34,739 bases of DNA from Acidobacteriota bacterium (GCA_026707325.1 JAPOXA010000104.1:1-34739), one strand, 5' to 3'; shown: positions 17,005 through 26,500, counted from the first letter of the stretch. Made by a program: numbers and translations. The notes: a model not told the origin generated them from the sequence alone.

Positions 17005-17057
17005 AGCGGCCTCTCGCCGCAGACTTGCTACGCCGCGTTCCGCGGCGAGAGGCTGCT
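17005..17057. terminator. Long inverted repeat between convergent genes (terminator-like)
   Basis: 17005-17020 and 17042-17057 pair over 16 bp with a single G-T wobble; the core is GCCTCTCGCCGC with GCGGCGAGAGGC. The 21-nt loop lies at 17021-17041. The element sits between the convergent VOC and peroxiredoxin genes, and its right arm overlaps the peroxiredoxin stop codon. There is no T-run on either side, so it is a hairpin of terminator-like position rather than a canonical intrinsic terminator. Confidence 0.55.
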
Positions 17058-17577
17058 AGTCCAGCCCCAGACAGGCGTCCTTTGCGCCGGCCGGGTTCAT
17101 CGCCTCGGAGCCTTCGCCGATGTAGGCGATCCTGCCGTCCTTGCCGACCACGTAGGTGACGCGGTTGGCGGCCGTGGGGAATCTCTCCATCATGCCGCCG
17201 TACTGCTTGGCAACCTCGCCGCCGGCATCGCTCAGGAGAGCGAAGTCGAGCTCGAGTTCCTCGGCGAACCGCTTGTTCTCGTCCAGGACATCGGTGCTGA
17301 TGCCGAAAACGATGGAATCACTGCCCGTGAAATCGGAGATACCAGCCTGGTATCCCTTCATTTCCATCGTTCACCCGGAGGTGAAGGCCTTGGGGAAGAA
17401 GGCCAGGACGACGTTCTTCTGGCCGGCGAAGGAGGACAGGGTCACCTCGTTGCCGTCCGTGCTGGGCAGCGTGAAGTCCGGGGCGGCGTCGCCGACGGCG
17501 AGCTCGGCGGCGGCGGGGCCGGCGGAGGCCAGGGCGACTGCCGTCGCCAGCATTGCGGTGGGTGCGAAGAGTCTCAT
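17056..17577 (-). CDS. Secreted peroxiredoxin (AhpC/TSA family), predicted selenoprotein with in-frame TGA at the peroxidatic position
   Basis: A 173-residue protein read from ATG 17577 (GGAG at 17586-17583) to TAG 17058, if the TGA at 17373-17371 is read as selenocysteine (U69). Residues 1-24 are a Sec signal peptide ([20 protein letters not shown]...). The redoxin fold follows: [75 protein letters not shown]. The TGA falls exactly where the peroxidatic Cys of PxxxTxxC belongs, and both halves are in the same frame and well conserved, so a random nonsense mutation is unlikely. A SECIS-like hairpin follows the TGA. C169 near the C-terminus could be the resolving residue. Expected role: reduction of periplasmic peroxides. 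No selA, selB, selC or selD is in the window. Confidence 0.85.
17309..17370 (-). promoter_or_regulatory. Candidate bacterial SECIS element directly after the in-frame UGA
   Basis: Numbered from the base after UGA on the minus strand, nt 1-9 (ACGAUGGAA) pair perfectly with nt 54-62 (UUCCAUCGU). UGAA (11-14) pairs with UUCA (40-43). GG (15-16) pairs with CC (35-36), and GAUACC (17-22) with GGUAUC (28-33), leaving U34 bulged. The apical loop is AGGCU (23-27). A G near the start of a small loop about 16-37 nt after UGA is the known bacterial SECIS pattern; here the distance is 22 nt. The stem is long for coding sequence. Pairing was done by eye. Confidence 0.8.
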
Positions 17578-17650
17578 GGGTTCTCCGTTGTCGGTAACGC
17601 CTGCCTGGTGGGTTCCGGACCGGCGCGTCCTTTGCTTCTCTGGGCGGCGC

Positions 17651-17686
17651 GGAGTGTAGCAGCGCCGGCCCGCTTCGCTACACTCC
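17651..17686. promoter_or_regulatory. Symmetric divergent promoter/operator with 10-bp inverted repeat
   Basis: GGAGTGTAGC (17651-17660) is the exact inverted copy of GCTACACTCC (17677-17686), with a 16-bp spacer. Each arm contains TACACT, a good -10 hexamer: 17679-17684 on the plus strand for the gene at 17745, and 17658-17653 on the minus strand for the peroxiredoxin. Clear -35 boxes are missing. The dyad may be two back-to-back promoters, an operator for a dimeric regulator, or both. Confidence 0.5.
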
Positions 17687-17744
17687 AGCGGCCGGAGGAT
17701 CCGTCCGTCGGCCGAAACGGAGCCTTGAACAGGGAGTCGACCTG

Positions 17745-18845
17745 ATGAAGAAGCCGACCGCAAGTTCGATCGCCTTGCCGCAGAGTGTCGTCGGAATCCT
17801 CTGCGCTGCGCTGATCCTCCCGGCTGCCCTGTCCGCCGCGGACGGCGACGGCGACATTCCGCGTACCGCGAGCGGGCGTCCGGACCTGACCGGTGTCTAT
17901 GACATCGCCACGTTGACGCCGCTCGAGCGGGATCCGAAGTTCGGGGAGAACCTGTACCTGACCCCGGAAGAGGCCGAAGAGATCGCCCGGACGGTCGCCG
18001 ACCGCCGGGCCGCCGATCTCGAGGCCAGCGATCCGACCCGGGAGGCGCCGCCGCCCGGTGGCGACGGCTCCCCGGGCGCAGCCGGCAACGTCGGCGGCTA
18101 CAACGATTTCTGGCTCGACTACGGCAGCCGCTCGATCTCCATCGACGGCAGGTTCCGCACGTCGCTCGTCTTCGATCCGGCCAACGGCCGCTTGCCGGAG
18201 ATGACGCCGGAGGCGCAGCGGAAGCGGATCGCCTTCTTCACCCTCTTCCGCGAGAACACGGGCACGGCCTGGTGGCTGAAGAACGACGGCCCTGGCCCCT
18301 ACGACGACATGGAGCAGCGGCCCCTCGGCGAGCGCTGCATCCTCGGGTTCGGCTCGACCTCCGGCCCCCCGATGCTGCCGACGGCCTACAACAACCTGAA
18401 GCGGGTGGTGCAGACCGAGGACCACGTGATGATCCTCGCCGAGATGATCCACGACGCCCGCATCATCCGCATCGGCGGCGAGCATCTGCCGGACGGGATG
18501 ACGGCCTACATGGGCGACTCGGTCGGCCGCTGGGACGGCGACACGCTCGTCGTCGAGACGAGAAACTTCGGCGGCAAGCCCGGCATGTACACCTACGGCG
18601 CCGGCGAGGAGTTGAAGGTCGTCGAGCGCTTCAGCCGCATCGATGAACACACGCTGAACTACAGCTTCACCGTCGAGGATCCGACGACCTGGGAGACGGC
18701 CTGGAGCGGAGAGTTCCCGTGGCCGACCGCCGCCGGCCGGGTCTACGAGTACGCCTGCCATGAAGGGAACTACGCGCTCGGCAACATCATGCGCGGCGCC
18801 CGGTTGCTCGAGGCCGATGCGGCCGCCGCAGCCGGCGGCGAGTAG
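17745..18845 (+). CDS. Secreted protein of unknown function
   Basis: 366 aa; AGGGAG lies 8 nt before ATG 17745. It has an N-terminal signal peptide ([19 protein letters not shown]). The mature part begins [14 protein letters not shown], and later contains [40 protein letters not shown] and [16 protein letters not shown]. Proteins with the 'GRPDLxGxYD' and '[12 protein letters not shown]' motifs are abundant in Acidobacteriota as hypothetical secreted proteins, and I know no demonstrated function. Its 3' end overlaps the next gene's start by 29 bp, so it is probably in one operon with the propeller/cytochrome c protein and may act in the same periplasmic process. Confidence 0.82.
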   Translation: MKKPTASSIALPQSVVGILCAALILPAALSAADGDGDIPRTASGRPDLTGVYDIATLTPLERDPKFGENLYLTPEEAEEIARTVADRRAADLEASDPTREAPPPGGDGSPGAAGNVGGYNDFWLDYGSRSISIDGRFRTSLVFDPANGRLPEMTPEAQRKRIAFFTLFRENTGTAWWLKNDGPGPYDDMEQRPLGERCILGFGSTSGPPMLPTAYNNLKRVVQTEDHVMILAEMIHDARIIRIGGEHLPDGMTAYMGDSVGRWDGDTLVVETRNFGGKPGMYTYGAGEELKVVERFSRIDEHTLNYSFTVEDPTTWETAWSGEFPWPTAAGRVYEYACHEGNYALGNIMRGARLLEADAAAAAGGE

Positions 18846-21800
18846 CGCTCCGCGCCGCCGGTTTGCCGGCTCAGTGCTGGCGGCCGCCGCCCTCGTGTGC
18901 GCGGCTTGTGCCGGGCCGACGTTCGACGGTCCGGCGCTCGATGGCGTGCCGCCGGGTTTCGAGCTCCACCCCGCGTTCACGCTCGAGCTCGCGGCCGCCG
19001 AACCGGTAACCGTCGATCCGATCGACCTCGCCTTCGACGAGCGGGGTCGCGCCTTCGTCCTTGAACTGCCGGGCTACCCCGACATGGAGCGGCCGGCCCG
19101 GATCGTGGAGCTCTCCGACGACGACGGCGACGGGCGCTGGGAGGGCCGGCGGCTCTTCGCGGACGATCTCGGCATGGCGGACTCGATCCTGCCGTGGCGG
19201 CGCGGGCTGCTGGTGGCGGCGCCGCCGCACCTCGTCTACCTCGAGGACACGGATGGCGACGGCCGGGCGGATCGCCGCGACGTGCTCCTGAGCGGCTTTG
19301 CCGAGGGCAATCCCCAGCACAACGTGAACGCGCTGCGCTACGGCCTGGACAACTGGGTGCACGGCGTCAACGGCGGCAACGGGGCCCGCGTCTTCTGGCC
19401 GGGCGCTCCTGACCAGGCCGAGGACATCGGCCAGGACGACTTCCGGGTCGACTTCGACTCCGGCCGCTTCGAGCGCACCGGGCGTGGCGCGGGCGGCTTC
19501 GGCATGACGTTCGGCCCCTGGGGTCGCGCTTTCGGAACCCACAACCTGGACCATCTGAGCCAGGTCGTCCTCTCGCGCCGCTACCTCACCAGGCTGCCGG
19601 CGTCCTGGCGGAACGGCCGGCTGCGTCTGGCGGCGCCGGCGGGCGGCGGTCCGGCCGAGCTGTTTCCGATCGGCGTGCGGCAGACCCGCCCGAATCACCC
19701 GGAACAGTCGAGCCGCTTCTCGGCCGCCTGCGCGGTCACGGCGTACGCCGGCGGCGCGCTCGACGGTCCATTGGACGGCGCGGCCCCGGCACGCCGGGGC
19801 CTGAACGTCTTCGTGGCCGATCCGTCGGCGAACGTGGTTCATCGCGCCGTCGTCAACACGGCGGGCGCCTCCGCGGAAGCCGGCCGCGGCCGGCCCGGGG
19901 TCGAGTTTCTGGCCTCGACCGATCCGCTCTTCCGGCCGGTCAACCTGACGGTGGGGCCGGACGGTGCGCTCTACGTGCTGGACATGCACCGCGGGGTTGT
20001 CGAGCACCCCGAGTGGATTCCGGACCCGATGGAAGCGGAGCTCGACCTGTACGAAGGCGACGATCGGGGCCGCATCTACCGCGTCGTGCCTGCCGGCGGC
20101 CTGCCGTCGGAGCACAGGGACTTCGGCGGCTTCGAGCGCTCGCGGCCCGGCGAGCTCCTCGACGCGCTGTCCAGCCCGAACCGGTGGCGGCGGCTGACCG
20201 CGCAACGCCTCCTCGTCGAGGAGTTCGCGCAGGATCCGCCGGAGACGGTTGTCCGCGAGCTCCGCGACCGGCTGGAGAGTGCGCTGCCGCTCGGAAGACT
20301 CCACGCGCTCTGGACCCTGAGCGGAATCGGCGGGCTCGACCGGGTGTCTCTCGGTGCGGCGTTCGCCGACCTGGAACCGGAGCTTCGGCGCAACGCGATT
20401 CTGGCGTTCGAGGAGATGCTCTCGACCGCAGCAGTCGCCGGTCCGCTCGATCCCGAGCCCTTGTCACAGGGTGGCTGGGTGACGCTCGCAGGCGAGTTGG
20501 TGGCCTCGATCGACGATCCCGACCCGGGCGTACGGCTGCAGGCGGTGCTGACCGCCGGACTCGTCGTTGGATCGGAGGCCGTGGGCGGCAGCTTCCAGGG
20601 CACGGCGATCCGGGCGGTGGTCGAGGAGGCGGCCCGGCTCGGAGGCGAAGCACCGCCGTCGGTGCCTGCGCGGGTCGTGCCCTGGCTGCAGCTTGCGGCG
20701 GTCGCGGTCCTCGCCGAGGATCCGGTGCGCTCCCTCGGACTGTTGCTTCAGGCCGGCGATGCCGGCGGCGAGGGGGTCGAGCGGGTCGCGTCCCTGGTTC
20801 CCGCGGAACGCGTGGCTGAGGTCGCCACCGACGATCAGGTGCTGAGGGCCCTGTCGGGATCCGGGGCCGGTGCTTCGGCTACGGGCCGTGCCCTGCTCGC
20901 GGGTTTGACCGTGGCTGCCGCCGGCGCCGGAGACAGGGGAGTTGACGCTTCGGGCCTGTCGGCGCCTCTGCGTCGCCTGCGACAGTCGGACGACGATGCC
21001 CTGGCGGCCGCCGCCTGGCGGCTGAGTTCCGCCGTGGATGCCCGGCCGACGGCGGAGGAGGTCACCCTTCTCGACTGCGCCGGCGTCCGGGCGGCCGACC
21101 GGAGCCGCCCGGTGGAGGAGCGGCTTCAGGCGGTCGCCCTCTTCGGTCTTCGCCGGCACTGGCCTGGGGAATCGGAAGATGTCGACCTCTCGTGTCCGGA
21201 CGCCGCCGCCGCGGCCGGAACGGGTTCGGCCAGCGGAACCTGGCTGGAGCGGATGGGTTCGCTGCTCGAGGTTGGGCAGCCGCGCGAGATCCAGCGCGCC
21301 GCGATGGCGGAGCTGACGTCGGCGGACGAGAGCGCGGTCACGGCGTACCTGGTCGGGCGTTGGCCGTACCTGGGACCGGACGCCAGGCGCGACGCTGGCA
21401 GCTACCTGATTCGCGGCCGTGGCCGGCACGAGGCGCTGCTCGACGCGCTCGAGAGCGGCCGCATCCGGCTCGGGGAGATGAACTTCGACCTGGAGCGGCG
21501 CCGCTTCCTGCTGCGTTCGCCCGAGCCGGAGATCCGCCGGCGGGCGCGGGCGCTGTTCGACGACGCCGGCGTCGTCACGCGGGCCGACGCGATTGCGGCG
21601 ATGCGGCCGGCTCTCGCGCTCGACGGCGATCCGGAAAGGGGCGGGGCCCTGTTCCTGGAACTCTGCGCCCGCTGCCACCGGAGCGCCGGTGCCGGCAGCG
21701 GGCCGGGTCCGGATCTCTCCGGCATCGGCCGCAAGAGCGCCGAGACCCTTCTGCACGACATCCTGGACCCGAACGCGGCGGTCGACGCCGCCTACGTGAA

Positions 21801-22023
21801 CTACATCGTCGAGACGATGGACGGCGAGGTCCATTCGGGCCTGCTGGCGGAGAGCGCCGGCGGCGGGGTGGCCCTGCGAGCGGCCGAAGACCTCCTGATC
21901 GAGGTGCCCGCCGAAAGCGTCCGGGAAGTCCGCAGCGACGGCCTGTCCATGATGCCGGAGGAACTCGAGGCGGGGCTCGAACCCGCGGACATGGCGGACC
22001 TGCTCGCGTTCCTGAGTCGCTGA
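18817..22023 (+). CDS. Beta-propeller dehydrogenase-like/HEAT-like/cytochrome c fusion protein, exported
   Basis: 1068 aa from ATG 18817; an ATG at 18760 in frame lies deep in the upstream gene and is less likely. A basic N-terminus and hydrophobic segment (AGSVLAAAALVCAAC) indicate export, perhaps as a lipoprotein. Residues ~45-430 form a sugar/sorbosone-dehydrogenase-like beta-propeller of the 'membrane-bound dehydrogenase' type (PGYPDMERPARIVEL, DGDGRADRR, HNVNALRYGLDNWVHG, VGPDGALYVLDMHRG). A helical, HEAT-like middle (~460-920) follows. The C-terminus is a c-type cytochrome with CARCH (C950, C953, H954) and a likely axial Met in LSMMPEEL. It probably oxidises a sugar, alcohol or related substrate in the periplasm and passes electrons to haem. 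The substrate is not predictable. Confidence 0.85.
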   Translation: MRPPQPAASSAPRRRFAGSVLAAAALVCAACAGPTFDGPALDGVPPGFELHPAFTLELAAAEPVTVDPIDLAFDERGRAFVLELPGYPDMERPARIVELSDDDGDGRWEGRRLFADDLGMADSILPWRRGLLVAAPPHLVYLEDTDGDGRADRRDVLLSGFAEGNPQHNVNALRYGLDNWVHGVNGGNGARVFWPGAPDQAEDIGQDDFRVDFDSGRFERTGRGAGGFGMTFGPWGRAFGTHNLDHLSQVVLSRRYLTRLPASWRNGRLRLAAPAGGGPAELFPIGVRQTRPNHPEQSSRFSAACAVTAYAGGALDGPLDGAAPARRGLNVFVADPSANVVHRAVVNTAGASAEAGRGRPGVEFLASTDPLFRPVNLTVGPDGALYVLDMHRGVVEHPEWIPDPMEAELDLYEGDDRGRIYRVVPAGGLPSEHRDFGGFERSRPGELLDALSSPNRWRRLTAQRLLVEEFAQDPPETVVRELRDRLESALPLGRLHALWTLSGIGGLDRVSLGAAFADLEPELRRNAILAFEEMLSTAAVAGPLDPEPLSQGGWVTLAGELVASIDDPDPGVRLQAVLTAGLVVGSEAVGGSFQGTAIRAVVEEAARLGGEAPPSVPARVVPWLQLAAVAVLAEDPVRSLGLLLQAGDAGGEGVERVASLVPAERVAEVATDDQVLRALSGSGAGASATGRALLAGLTVAAAGAGDRGVDASGLSAPLRRLRQSDDDALAAAAWRLSSAVDARPTAEEVTLLDCAGVRAADRSRPVEERLQAVALFGLRRHWPGESEDVDLSCPDAAAAAGTGSASGTWLERMGSLLEVGQPREIQRAAMAELTSADESAVTAYLVGRWPYLGPDARRDAGSYLIRGRGRHEALLDALESGRIRLGEMNFDLERRRFLLRSPEPEIRRRARALFDDAGVVTRADAIAAMRPALALDGDPERGGALFLELCARCHRSAGAGSGPGPDLSGIGRKSAETLLHDILDPNAAVDAAYVNYIVETMDGEVHSGLLAESAGGGVALRAAEDLLIEVPAESVREVRSDGLSMMPEELEAGLEPADMADLLAFLSR

Positions 22024-22061
22024 CGCGGCAGAATGGTCGCCGCTTCGCGACGCAGTGTTGT

Positions 22062-22120
22062 CCGCGGGTCAGAAGACCCGCGGCTACATGCCGGCGGGGA
22101 TGCCGGCGCACCCAGTGCGC
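22062..22120. repeat. REP-like cluster of three hairpins between convergent genes
   Basis: Three dyads follow each other. CCGCGGGTC-AGAA-GACCCGCGG is at 22062-22083, with a perfect 9-bp stem and tetraloop. GCCGGC-GGGGAT-GCCGGC is at 22090-22107 and is also a direct repeat of ATGCCGGCG. GCGCAC-CCA-GTGCGC is at 22106-22120. They fill most of the 105-bp gap between the convergent genes ending at 22023 and 22129. There is no T-tract. The element may end transcription from both sides, or be a dispersed palindromic (REP/BIME-like) element. Confidence 0.65.
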
Positions 22121-22128
22121 GTGCGGCT

Positions 22129-23544
22129 CTAGGGCCGGCGGAGCGCTTCGATCTCGAGGAACCGCTCCTTCAGGCGGACGGCCTGTTCCAGGTCGAGCAC
22201 CAGATAGATCTCGTTCGGCCGGGGCCCTCGCCGGAGGTAGTCGTAGAGGTAGCCGGGCAGCTTGTCGTGGCGGCCGAGGGCGCGCCAGAACCCTTCGATC
22301 GCCAGCTCGCGGACGCGCTCGGAGAAGGGTGTGACGACCCGGTGCTCGAACGGCCGGAGATCGTGCATCGCCTCGAGCGCCAGGTAGTTCAGCCGGCGGG
22401 TCGTCTCGTCGACGGGATAGGACAGGACGGAACCGAAGGGCATCGGGTCGCCGAACCACGGCGGTAGCGACTCGAGCGCGGTGTTTGGCCCGAGCGGGTA
22501 TGGCTCGGCGCGGGTCGCGTGGTTCGTGTAGAACAGCAGGAGGCCGTCCCAGCCGTTCTGCTCGAGCGCCTCGATCAGGGCGACCGTCGTGTACTGGTGG
22601 TCGGCGTGGTTGTCGAGCAGCGGGTTCGCCGTGGCGATCAGGTCAGCGCCGGTCCAGTCCACCTCGCGGCGGAGATCGGCGACGAGTTCGGGCCAGCTCG
22701 ACCTGAACGGCCGTGTGGCGAGTTGCGGCTCCGTGTTCAGACGCCGGAAGAGACCCGGATCGTCGAGGTCGGCCAGGATCGAACCGACGACCTCGGGCCG
22801 CCGCTCGTAGAGCCTTCGGAGGGTGCCGTCGAAGTAGCCCAGGTTGCGTGCCCGGTTGAACGGAACGTCGCCGAGGAACGGCACCGTCAGGCTGTCCCAG
22901 GTGCGCATCCAGCCTTTGATCCGGTAGTGCTCGCCGGTGTCGGGGAACAGGCCGCCGTAGTTCTTGCTGCCGTAGTCGCCGGCGGTGACGGTGACGACGT
23001 CGGAACGCGTGGTCGCATAGAGGCCGAAGGCGGCAATCTCGGCGTCGTCGGGATGGGGCGCAACGACGAGCACGCGGGTCGACTCGTCGATCGGCGGGTT
23101 CTCGAACACCACCAGGCGGGTCGGTCCGAGTTGCCAACCGATCTGCCGGCCGACCATCTCGATCCGGTCGGCGCCCGCCGCGGGCGAGACATTCAGGTAG
23201 CGGCGGCCGGTCGAGCGCGGCGCGAAGGACTGGGTGTAGCTCCGGCCGTCCGCGCGGAACTCGATGCTGGGAGAGAGCGATGGCAGCAGCGGCCTGGTCC
23301 TGGCCCGGAACTCGAGCAGGGCGGTCACGTTCCGCCTCGACGCCTCGCCGGGCCAGTCGAAGCCGTCGCGACCGAGGCGGACCTCCCAGATCGTGCCGGC
23401 GCGCCGGTCTAGAGCGTAGTCGTGGGCCTGCCGGGGATCATGGCGGAAGAAGTTCCGGTAGCCGCTGCCCCGGCAGTGGCCAAACAGTCCGACCGCCAGG
23501 ACGGCGGTCAGGATCAGGGCAATGCGTCGCCGCTCGCGGGTCAT
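22129..23544 (-). CDS. PIG-L family (LmbE-like) deacetylase with N-terminal membrane anchor
   Basis: 471 aa from ATG 23544, 11 bp after the dnaE stop; the long upstream reading frame is antisense-free but out of frame with dnaE and is rejected. Residues ~7-22 (RIALILTAVLAVGLFG) are a signal or membrane anchor. A ~150-residue beta-rich domain of unknown type follows. The PIG-L domain starts at RVLVVAPHPDDAEIAAFG, whose HPDD motif provides zinc and catalytic residues, and continues with LLDNHADHQYTT as the third zinc-ligand region. Family members remove acetyl groups from N-acetylglucosamine-type sugars. The substrate here is unknown; the anchor suggests an envelope glycan or glycolipid. Confidence 0.88.
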   Translation of the reverse strand: MTRERRRIALILTAVLAVGLFGHCRGSGYRNFFRHDPRQAHDYALDRRAGTIWEVRLGRDGFDWPGEASRRNVTALLEFRARTRPLLPSLSPSIEFRADGRSYTQSFAPRSTGRRYLNVSPAAGADRIEMVGRQIGWQLGPTRLVVFENPPIDESTRVLVVAPHPDDAEIAAFGLYATTRSDVVTVTAGDYGSKNYGGLFPDTGEHYRIKGWMRTWDSLTVPFLGDVPFNRARNLGYFDGTLRRLYERRPEVVGSILADLDDPGLFRRLNTEPQLATRPFRSSWPELVADLRREVDWTGADLIATANPLLDNHADHQYTTVALIEALEQNGWDGLLLFYTNHATRAEPYPLGPNTALESLPPWFGDPMPFGSVLSYPVDETTRRLNYLALEAMHDLRPFEHRVVTPFSERVRELAIEGFWRALGRHDKLPGYLYDYLRRGPRPNEIYLVLDLEQAVRLKERFLEIEALRRP

Positions 23545-23555
23545 CGCCGGGGGCT

Positions 23556-26500
23556 TCAGGACCGGGAAGGCGGGGCCGGCGCGCCGACGTATCGGCAATG
23601 GCCACGGGCGCCGAGGAGGTCGTCGATCTCGGCTGCCACGGCATCGTCGACGGGCGCGCGGGAGCCGTTCGCGTCGGCGAGGATCGTGCGGTCCCGGAGT
23701 TCCAGCTCGAACTCGACCTCGACGCCGCCGTTCCGGCCTCGGCTGCGGCGCCTGTCGAGCAGGTCGCGCAGTTGTTCCAGCTCGTCGTCCGGGGCTCCGG
23801 CCTCGCCCCGGAGGTCGAGGTGGATGCGCAGGCGGCGGGCGAGCTTCGCCGGGGCCTCTTCGACCGGTACGACCTTGCCGACCACGAGGTTCGGTTCTTC
23901 GCGCCGCCGGTCTACCCGGCCGGTGAAGAACAGCACGGCGCCGCGCTCCAGTTGCTCCTCGTACTCGGCGTAGGCGTCGGCGAACAGCACGCCTTCCACA
24001 CGCGCGCTCTTGTCTTCGAGCTGGATCATCGCCATCTTCTGGCCGGGATTGCGTCCCTTCCGGGTGCGGGTGGTGCGGAGCGAGCCGAGCAGCGCCCCGA
24101 GGACGACCTCCGTGTCGGCCGGCAGCGTCTTCAACTGCTCGACGTTCACGTTGCCGAAGCGTTCGAGCAGCTCGCGGTGGTCGTCGAGGGGATGGCTGGA
24201 GGCGAAGAAACCGAGCGCTTCCTTCTCGTGCGCCAGCAGTTCGCCGGCGCTCCAGGGCGGGACCGCCGGCAGTTCCTGGCGGACGTCGTCGTCGGGCTCG
24301 GCCGAGTCCTCCGTACCGCCGGCGAACAGGAGGCTGGCCTGGCCGCTCTCGCGGTCGGCCGCCGCCCGCTGCCCCGCCTTGACCGCGGCGCCCAGCGCAT
24401 CGACCATCGCCGCGCGCTGATCCTTGCCGTGGATGCCGTCGAAGGCGCCCGACTTGATCAGCGCTTCGATGGTCGAGCGGTTGACGGTCTGGAGCGGCAC
24501 GCGCCGGCAGAAGTCCCACAGGCTGTTGAAACGGCCGCCTTCCTCGCGCGCCTCGAGGATCGCCCGCACCGCCTTTTCGCCGACTCCCTTGACCGCCGAC
24601 AGGCCGAAGCGGATGTGCCCGTTGCCGCTTGCCTGCTCCTCGCCGGGCTCGAACACGACATGGAAGCGGACGCCGGAGCGGTCGATATCGGGCGCTCCGA
24701 CCTCGATGCCACGGCGGCCGCCGGGGAGTTTCACGCGCGCGCACTCGTCGACGTAGTGGACCAGCTTGTCCGTGCTGTCGGCGGCGTAGGTGAGGACGGC
24801 CGCCATGTACTGGACCGGGAACCAGGTCTTGAGGTACGCCGTCTGGTACGCGAGCAGGGTGTAGCCGACCGAGTGGGACTTGTTGAAGCCGTAGCCCGCG
24901 AACTCCTCGATCAGCCCGAACAACCGGGTTGCGTGCTGCTTTGCGAGCCCCTTGTCCCGCGCGCCGTCGACGAAGCGCTGCCGGGCGGCGTTGATCGTCT
25001 TCCGGCTCTTCTTGCTGATCGCCTTGATCAGCGTGTACGCCTCGCGGAGCGGTACGTCGCCCAGTTCGTGGACGATCTGCATGACCTGTTCCTGGTAGAC
25101 CATGACGCCGTGGGTGTCGGCCGTGTGCCGGTCGACGATCTCGTGGACCCGCGGCGTCTCCTCGCGGCCGTGCTTGCGGTCGCAGTACGTCGGGATCAGC
25201 GCCATCGGCCCGGGGCGGAAAAGGGCGTTGGCGGCCACCAGGTCCTCGAGCCGGTCGGGCTTCATCTGCAGCAGCAGGTTGCGCATGCCCTCCGACTCGA
25301 ACTGGAACGTGCCGGCGGTGTCGGCGCTGGCGAAGACCTCCAGCACCGTGGGATCGGCGAGGTCGATGTGGTCGAGATCCAGTGGGTGCCGTCCCTCGGG
25401 GCAAGTTGGAACCGCTTCGGCGATCGCCTCCGGCGGCAAGGTCTCGCGCACGAGCTGGCGGCAGCGCTCGATGATGGACAGGGTAGTCAGTCCCAGGAAG
25501 TCCATCTTGAGGAGGCCCATCTTCTCGACCGTGGGTCCGTCCCACTGGGTCACCAGCACATCCTTCGAACCCTGGGTGCGGCTGGTGGCCAGCGGCACCA
25601 GGTTCTCGAGGGGTTGCGTGGCGATGACCAGGCCGGCGGCGTGAACGCCGCTGTGCCGGGTGATTCCCTCGAGTTCCTGTGCCGTGTCGATGACCTCTCG
25701 GACCTGCTCGTCGCTGTCGTAGAGTTCCTTCAGTTCCTTCTCGCGGCCCAGGGCCTGCTCGATCGTCACGCCGAGTTCGGAACCGATCAGCTTCGAGATG
25801 CGGTCGACCTGGGCGAGCGGCAGTTCGTGAACCCGCCCGACGTCCCGGATCGCGGCGCGTGCCTTCATCGTGCCGAAGGTGATGATCTGGGCGACGTAGC
25901 CGTACTTCTCGCGGACGTACTCGAGGATCTCGGCGCGGCCGTCCTGGCAGAGGTCGATGTCGATGTCCGGGTACTCGCTGCGGTCCGGGTCGGTGAAGCG
26001 CTCGAACAGCAGGCCGTAACGGACCGGGCAGGCGTGCGAGAGCCCGAGCGTGTAGCCGACCATCGTGCCGACGCCCGAGCCGCGCGCGGTGGCCGGGATT
26101 CCGCGCTTCCTGGCTTCGTTCACGAAGTCCCAGACGATCAGGAAGTAGGCGCTGATCCGCTTGCCGGCGAGGACGGAGAGTTCATGGTCCAGGCGGCGGC
26201 GGTGGGCCTCCTCGACGCGGTCGCCGTAGCGCCAGGCGAGGCCCGCCTCGCTGAGTTCGCGCAGGGCCCGGTCGCAGTCGGCATGCAGCGCGGCCAGCTC
26301 CTCCTCGCCCGGCTGCACGGCCAGCGGCTCCACGCGGTAGCCGGCGCAGAAGCGGTCGAACCGTGCTCCAGTGCCCGGCGAAGGTTCCGCCGTTCCAGCC
26401 GGCAGCGGAGGGGCCTCGACTCGCTCGACCCGCACGAGCGGTGCGTGATTGGCGGAGAAGTCGAGTTCGACGTTGCAACGGTCGGCGATGCTGCGTGTGT

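Noticed and set aside
17056..17577. Peroxiredoxin as two separate genes or a nonsense-mutated pseudogene
   Set aside because: Both parts share one frame, both are well conserved, and the only stop is a TGA at the catalytic position with a SECIS-like fold after it.
22129..25545. A 1138-residue minus-strand frame joining dnaE territory to PIG-L
   Set aside because: The N-terminal two thirds are an out-of-frame shadow of dnaE; PIG-L starts at 23544 just after the dnaE stop.
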